Shown here piece by piece: positions 59,555-64,000 of a DNA stretch of 64,000 nucleotides. Within the stretch, counting starts at the first letter, position 1, and each line of letters begins with the position of its first letter. The position numbers and the translations under genes are program-made. The notes under the pieces were generated by a model that was not told where the DNA came from, did not search any database, and was given only the letters and a program-made list of their open reading frames with translations. Source of the DNA: Flagellimonas abyssi (lineage in GTDB: Bacteria > Bacteroidota > Bacteroidia > Flavobacteriales > Flavobacteriaceae); the NCBI RefSeq assembly GCF_019457905.1, contig NZ_JAHZSV010000021.1:17529-81528 (forward strand), written 5' to 3'.

Positions 59555-60723
59555 AGTTTGATTTTCTGTGCGTTAAAAATCGTTGCGATATTTTTTTTCG
59601 AGAATCCGGCGCTTCCCGTCATCCCCTTACCACCAATGCCTGTTACAACATGAATATTGTTGTCAATTGTTTTTTGAAAAATATCGCTGTTCTTGCATTG
59701 TGAGTACATTCCGTACCATCTTCTTTGAATTTGATACGTAGGAAGATCAATGATTTTTTTGGCTTCCTCTATCATAAAATTATCGATATCCATATCCAGG
59801 TCGTAACCCAAATCCTCTATCCTGTTGGCATCGGCATATTGATGGGAATCGCCCAAAATCACAGAACCATCCACCGCTTGTTTAAAAAGAATATGTACTC
59901 CCCATTTTTTTTGCAGGCTATCCTTAGGTTCTTTCTGCTTGATTCCTGCAAAGGATGGACATTCATGGAACGCCTCATACCTTCTAATGGACCATCCCGT
60001 TAAGATAGACCCCTTTAATTCGTAGTTCTTTTGCGGTTTGGTCTGCATCATTTGCAGTTTGGAAACTTCAAGATCGCTTGAGGCAAACATTTCAGGGTAT
60101 AAATTTTTAAAATCCGCTCCGTTGCAAATAATTACTTTCTTGCCGAACACCTCTTCATTTTTTGTGCTTCGAACCGAAACCCATTCATCCTTGGATTCGC
60201 AGGAAACCACGGGAAAATCAAACTTGATATCCAAGCCTTTTTGTTCCATCAGATATTTCTGGAGCTTATGGATCATGGTTTTAGGCTCAACCGTGACCTC
60301 TTGTGGAAAAAAAAGACCTGCCGTCACATATTCCTTTCTAAGTCCGGGGTAATTGGCCAAACATTCTTGTTTGGTGAGCATTTTTGATGTGTAATCGTTC
60401 CCATTGTTGATGGCTCTCAACTCCACCAGCAACTGTTCCTCCTCTTCATTGGATGCCAAATACACCGTTCCGTTCTGGCGGATGCTAATATCGAACTGAG
60501 ACTGTATATCTTTATAGATTCGAAGACTTTCCCTTCCAAATTTCTGCCATTTGGTATTCATGCCCGAAGGGACGACTTGTCCAAAATTTTGTGTGGTCGC
60601 TCCTTTGGGATAGATATCTTTTTCTACCAAACAGACTTTTAGGCCCAATTCCAGTGCATGGTAGGCATGAAAAGTCCCTAAAACACCCCCACCTACTATG
60701 ACGGCATCATATTTATTGTCCAT
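59551..60723 (-). CDS. FAD-dependent oxidoreductase, TIGR03364-type (aminophosphonate oxidase candidate)
   Basis: The 390-residue protein is a DAO-family flavoenzyme: AVIVGGGVLGTFHAYHALEL for FAD binding, GATTQNFGQVVPSGM and, near the C terminus, HVVTGIGGKGMTGSAGF. The TIGR03364 group is known for genomic association with the PhnX-like group; proposed substrates are modified 2-aminoethylphosphonates (N-methylated or hydroxylated), oxidised to the aldehyde. The overlap with the hydrolase gene (ATGA, 4 nt) makes translational coupling likely. The exact amine is not decided by sequence. Confidence 0.87.
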   Translation of the reverse strand: MDNKYDAVIVGGGVLGTFHAYHALELGLKVCLVEKDIYPKGATTQNFGQVVPSGMNTKWQKFGRESLRIYKDIQSQFDISIRQNGTVYLASNEEEEQLLVELRAINNGNDYTSKMLTKQECLANYPGLRKEYVTAGLFFPQEVTVEPKTMIHKLQKYLMEQKGLDIKFDFPVVSCESKDEWVSVRSTKNEEVFGKKVIICNGADFKNLYPEMFASSDLEVSKLQMMQTKPQKNYELKGSILTGWSIRRYEAFHECPSFAGIKQKEPKDSLQKKWGVHILFKQAVDGSVILGDSHQYADANRIEDLGYDLDMDIDNFMIEEAKKIIDLPTYQIQRRWYGMYSQCKNSDIFQKTIDNNIHVVTGIGGKGMTGSAGFSKKNIATIFNAQKIKL

Positions 60724-62005
60724 ATTCCAATTGCTTATTAAATTCTTCCGATCTGTGGCGGGTCACAAAGTGCACATATAATATCGATGTACTGACAATA
60801 CCTATCAATGCAACTGCGTACGTTCCGTACACAAAAAAGTTCAGCCACGACACATTTGCCTGCCCAAAATTCTTGTACAGTAATACCAAGATGCTTCCAA
60901 GGTACCCAAAGGCATCTGCAATGTAAATTAGAAAACCTGAGTTGCCTTTTACCTTAAAAGTGGCTATAAAGCGATCAAAAAAGAGACAGTTGAAAGGTAC
61001 GTAACAAATATAAAGGCCAAACCCTGTACAGACCATCCAAACAAACGGGTCCAAAACCCCGGTTTGAAACATGATGGTACTGATCACCAAAACCAAAGTT
61101 CCTAAAATCAGTAGAATGTGATAGGTAAGCAAGGCTTTAAAGTTATCTTTCACATAAAAGATGGTCCCGATTATCAAAAGCACTACGACGGCGATAATGA
61201 TTTCCGATGTGGAAAAAACGGAAGCATCACCTTCATAACCGATACTGTCCCAAAGCTCCCGGGCAAAATTGTCCCGAAAATCCCGGAAGGCCGTCAAAAA
61301 CGTATAGAACAGCACAATAATGAGCAACGGGAACATGAACTTTTTCACCAAGTTCCTTCTATCGGCAGCGGTCATTGGAATCCGCTCCGTACGGTTGGCA
61401 ATATCTTCGGGGGTTGGCGGAGGCACCCGTTGCAACAAATATGAACAGATCAAAAGGGGCACAAAGAAGAGTGCCCCCGTTACGGACGGCATCCAAAATT
61501 CACTGACCTCCCAAGAATTCATAACAAAAAGTCCCACCGATTTTACCACTCCGCTGGATACTATAAAACTTGCGGAAAGGACTACTCCCAAAATATCGGT
61601 AAACCTACGTCCTTCAATATAAGAGAACACAATGCCCCATATCATTCCCAAAGGAAAACCGTTAAGGAACATAAATGGGATATTGTACGGTGCGGGTACC
61701 CATGCGAAGAGCAAGAGCGAAATTTCCGCAAGTATTATAAGTGAAATTAGGTAAAGTAACCTTCGGTTGGGCTTAAGTTCCGAGATGATTTTTATCCCAA
61801 CAAATTTGGAAAGTGCATAACCCAAAACCTGGGCAATCACCAAAAGTATTTTGTAATCCACACCTATAAAGGAGAGCCCATCAAAAGTGGCCACGGAAAA
61901 TGGCTTTCTAAAGGCGTACATACAAAAGTAGGTGCCAAAAGCGGCAAGCGAAGCATGCAACACAAACACGAACCCTGGTCGCTTGATGACCGTACTTTTA
62001 TTCAT
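60713..62005 (-). CDS. DUF5690-type major-facilitator transporter
   Basis: The 430-residue protein has about 12 helices. It opens VFVLHASLAAFGTYFCMYAFRKPFSVA, with YAFRKP typical of the DUF5690 group related to sugar-phosphate/glycerol-phosphate facilitators. By analogy it exchanges small phosphorylated or phosphonate compounds at the inner membrane. Its stop overlaps the start of the FAD gene by 11 nt, so the three genes form one operon: transporter, oxidase, hydrolase. It probably supplies the aminophosphonate to the cytosolic enzymes. Confidence 0.85.
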   Translation of the reverse strand: MNKSTVIKRPGFVFVLHASLAAFGTYFCMYAFRKPFSVATFDGLSFIGVDYKILLVIAQVLGYALSKFVGIKIISELKPNRRLLYLISLIILAEISLLLFAWVPAPYNIPFMFLNGFPLGMIWGIVFSYIEGRRFTDILGVVLSASFIVSSGVVKSVGLFVMNSWEVSEFWMPSVTGALFFVPLLICSYLLQRVPPPTPEDIANRTERIPMTAADRRNLVKKFMFPLLIIVLFYTFLTAFRDFRDNFARELWDSIGYEGDASVFSTSEIIIAVVVLLIIGTIFYVKDNFKALLTYHILLILGTLVLVISTIMFQTGVLDPFVWMVCTGFGLYICYVPFNCLFFDRFIATFKVKGNSGFLIYIADAFGYLGSILVLLYKNFGQANVSWLNFFVYGTYAVALIGIVSTSILYVHFVTRHRSEEFNKQLEYGQ

Positions 62006-62236
62006 AAATGTTTACAAATAATAAAATTATGTTTCAAATTACTCAATTTTTTAAGAGAGCTACCCTACTTTTTAGTTTAAATTATCGTTAGCAATCCATT
62101 ATGTTTTTACAAGTGTCATAAGCACATCATCTTTTTCAAATACTTCAGTTTTAAAATAAAATGTTGAGTTTAAGGCTTCACCCTTAATTTCGGAAAATTC
62201 AAGTTATATTAGCGTGCACAACCAGCTAAACAAATC

Positions 62237-62256
62237 GTTTTGTCCATGGACAAAAC
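62237..62256. promoter_or_regulatory. Perfect 20-bp palindrome upstream of the sodium symporter gene
   Basis: GTTTTGTCCATGGACAAAAC is a perfect 20-bp palindrome ending 15 bp before the symporter start. It may be an operator or an mRNA hairpin covering the translation start. It does not match the ATTTATCAA element of the XRE promoter. Confidence 0.55.
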
Positions 62257-62271
62257 ACCAAATAATATAGT

Positions 62272-63921
62272 ATGGCACTTATTTCGTTTTTGGGATTCAC
62301 CATTTTAGTAGGAATCATTTCTTGGTGGTCGGTTAGAAAAACAGATGAAACATCGTCGGACGGTTATTTTTTGGGAGGCAGGAGTCTTACCGCAGGAGTC
62401 ATAGCCGGCTCCTTATTATTGACCAACCTCTCCACGGAACAAATCGTTGGACTAAACGGTAGTGCTTACAAGGACGGGCTCTCCGTTATGGCCTGGGAAA
62501 CCTTGGCTGCCCTCGCCATTGTAGTGACGGCCATGTTCTTGCTCCCCCGCTACCTTAAAGGAGGACTAACAACCGTGCCCCAATTTTTGGCCAAACGTTT
62601 TGACGTCGCCACAAAAACCATAACCTCTGGACTGTTCCTGACAGGTTACGTAGTGGTTCTGCTTCCAGTAATCTTGTATTCCGGTTCCGTAGCCATTAGT
62701 GGCATGTTCGATGTTCCCGCACTATTGGGCGTATCCGACTCCACAGCCTTGGTAATCTGTATCTGGGGCATCGGTGTCATTGGTTCCATTTATGCTGTTT
62801 TTGGTGGGTTGAAGGCCGTTGCCGTTTCAGATAGTATCAATGCCGTTGGTCTTATTATTGGGGGGATCATGATTCCCGTTTTTGGTTTGATGGCCATAGG
62901 CGATGGAAGTGTAATGGGCGGATTGGAAACTTTGATGGCCGCTAACCCAGAGCGTTTTGATTCGACCGGAAATCCAGGACAAGAGGTGCCCTTTTCCACT
63001 ATTTTTACCGGAATGATGCTGGTTCAGCTCTTCTATTGGGGAACCAATCAACAGATTATTCAACGGGGTCTGGGGGCCAAAAACCTTGCTGAAGGACAAA
63101 AAGGACTGTTATTGGCCGCCTTTTTAAAAATTTTGGGGCCAATCATCTTGGTATTGCCAGGAATGATCGCTTACTACTATTTTGAAGGCGGATTGGCCAG
63201 CAGTGACCTTGCCTACCCGGAACTGGTCAGAGCCGTACTGCCCAAACCATTAATGGGCTTTTTTGCAGCCGTGCTTTTTGGAGCTATTTTGAGTTCCTTC
63301 AACAGTGTACTCAACAGTTCGGTAACTTTGTTCGGAATTGACATCTACAAGCAGCACATCAACAAAAATGCATCGGAAATGACCGTGGTAAAATACGGTA
63401 AAGTTTTTGGGGTCTGTTTGGCACTTGCAGCGATGTTCATAGCACCACTGATCGCCAATGCGGGCAGCTTGTTCAACTATCTACAAGAGATCAATGGTAT
63501 ATACAGCATCCCCATCTTTACGATCATCGTGGTGGGCTATTTGACCAAAAGGGTTCCCGCCATCGCAGCAAAAATTGGTATACTTTCTGGTTCAGTTCTT
63601 TATATCATCAGTCAATTTATTGTTGGACCAAAAATGGTCGCCAACGCACTGGCCGAAGCAAAAGCAAACGGAATTACCGACCCTGCAGAGCTCAATTTAA
63701 TAGAGGCAGGCGCCTATCCACACTATCTACACGTAATGGCGATATTGTTTATTTCCAACATCCTCATCATGTTGATTATCGGAAAATTCTACCCGCGAAA
63801 AGAGCCTTTCCAACTGGAGTATACCAAGCAGGTTTCCATAGAACCTTGGAAACATGTGAAATTGGCAAGTACATTCATTGCCATAATCGTAGTTGGAATT
63901 TATATCTACTTTGCGAAGTAG
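62272..63921 (+). CDS. Sodium:solute symporter (SSS/SLC5 family)
   Basis: The 549-residue protein has about 14 helices with SSS features: DGYFLGGRSLTAGVIAGSLLLTNLSTEQIVG near the N terminus, and LLPRYLKGGLTTVPQFLAKRF. Sodium-coupled uptake of a small organic solute is expected; substrate cannot be told. It is divergent from the DUF5690 operon and may import the phosphonate or its carbon product. Terminator follows. Confidence 0.9.
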   Translation: MALISFLGFTILVGIISWWSVRKTDETSSDGYFLGGRSLTAGVIAGSLLLTNLSTEQIVGLNGSAYKDGLSVMAWETLAALAIVVTAMFLLPRYLKGGLTTVPQFLAKRFDVATKTITSGLFLTGYVVVLLPVILYSGSVAISGMFDVPALLGVSDSTALVICIWGIGVIGSIYAVFGGLKAVAVSDSINAVGLIIGGIMIPVFGLMAIGDGSVMGGLETLMAANPERFDSTGNPGQEVPFSTIFTGMMLVQLFYWGTNQQIIQRGLGAKNLAEGQKGLLLAAFLKILGPIILVLPGMIAYYYFEGGLASSDLAYPELVRAVLPKPLMGFFAAVLFGAILSSFNSVLNSSVTLFGIDIYKQHINKNASEMTVVKYGKVFGVCLALAAMFIAPLIANAGSLFNYLQEINGIYSIPIFTIIVVGYLTKRVPAIAAKIGILSGSVLYIISQFIVGPKMVANALAEAKANGITDPAELNLIEAGAYPHYLHVMAILFISNILIMLIIGKFYPRKEPFQLEYTKQVSIEPWKHVKLASTFIAIIVVGIYIYFAK

Positions 63922-63964
63922 AAGATGAGGTAAAGTAAAATATAAAAGCCCAGAAATCTGCACT

Positions 63965-64000
63965 AGTGGTCGGAAGAAATTCCGGCCACTTTAAGTTTTA
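63965..64000 (+). terminator. Terminator of sodium symporter gene
   Basis: AGTGGTCGGA (63965-63974) pairs with TCCGGCCACT (63981-63990), 10 bp with one G-U, followed by TTAAGTTTTA at the window edge. Confidence 0.7.

Noticed and set aside
1..64000. CRISPR array or rRNA genes
   Set aside because: No regularly spaced 25-40 bp direct repeats and no conserved rRNA segments were seen.

Overview
The window looks like chromosomal DNA of a marine flavobacterium (Flavobacteriaceae, perhaps Muricauda/Allomuricauda-like). The evidence is a SusC/SusD pair, hybrid two-component regulators with AraC outputs, many Cys-lipoproteins, YaiO- and DUF4412-type secreted proteins, promoters of the Bacteroidota form TAnnTTTG and few Shine-Dalgarno sequences. 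The genus is inference. No rRNA, CRISPR array, insertion sequence or integrase was seen; one tRNA (Arg, anticodon CCU) is present.

Layout. (1) 0-2.9 kb: the end of a hybrid regulator, a 49-residue protein and two surface lipoproteins. (2) 2.9-4.4 kb: a decayed locus in which a sensor-kinase fragment abuts a headless YaiO-type barrel gene. (3) 4.7-12.7 kb: two secreted SxxK serine hydrolases, a nucleotide-translocase-like membrane protein with a HEAT-like tail, and a secreted dikinase with the domain order of glucan water dikinase. (4) 13-14.6 kb: an RluA-type pseudouridine synthase. (5) 14.7-27.2 kb: a 12.5-kb segment bounded by a 25-bp direct repeat of the tRNA-Arg 3' end. It carries a 1530-residue hybrid regulator, a second 49-residue protein and six exported proteins mostly of unknown function. 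(6) 27.3-47.4 kb: a sulfur-oxidation region with YeeE/YedE importers and an RND pump, sulfide:quinone oxidoreductase, cytochrome bd, sulfite dehydrogenase with cytochrome c, rhodaneses, an MBL-rhodanese, SulP and a Crp/Fnr regulator. (7) 47.5-63.9 kb: a phosphonate-type locus with SusC/SusD, three surface phosphatase-like enzymes, a PbfA-like PLP enzyme, a PhnX-like hydrolase, an FAD oxidoreductase, an XRE-cupin regulator and two transporters.

The main result is a regulon in region 6. Seven promoters carry a palindrome close to GTNACC-NN-GGTNAC, each exactly 22 nt upstream of a TAnnTTTG-like element (one shifted by a base). They drive the RND/YeeE operon, sulfide:quinone oxidoreductase, cytochrome bd, sulfite dehydrogenase, rhodanese, MBL-rhodanese and SulP. 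The likely regulator is the Crp/Fnr protein at 46.8-47.4 kb. The genes describe a route from sulfide through persulfide and sulfite to sulfate export, with electrons passed to a bd oxidase.

A second regulatory pattern links regions 1 and 5. Each hybrid regulator is followed by direct repeats of ACATA with a 21-bp period, the proximal one 33 nt upstream of the -7 element, then by a homologous 49-residue protein and exported proteins. In region 7 the XRE-cupin gene and the SusC promoter share a 16-bp element (15/16 identical), consistent with one regulator for uptake and its own synthesis.
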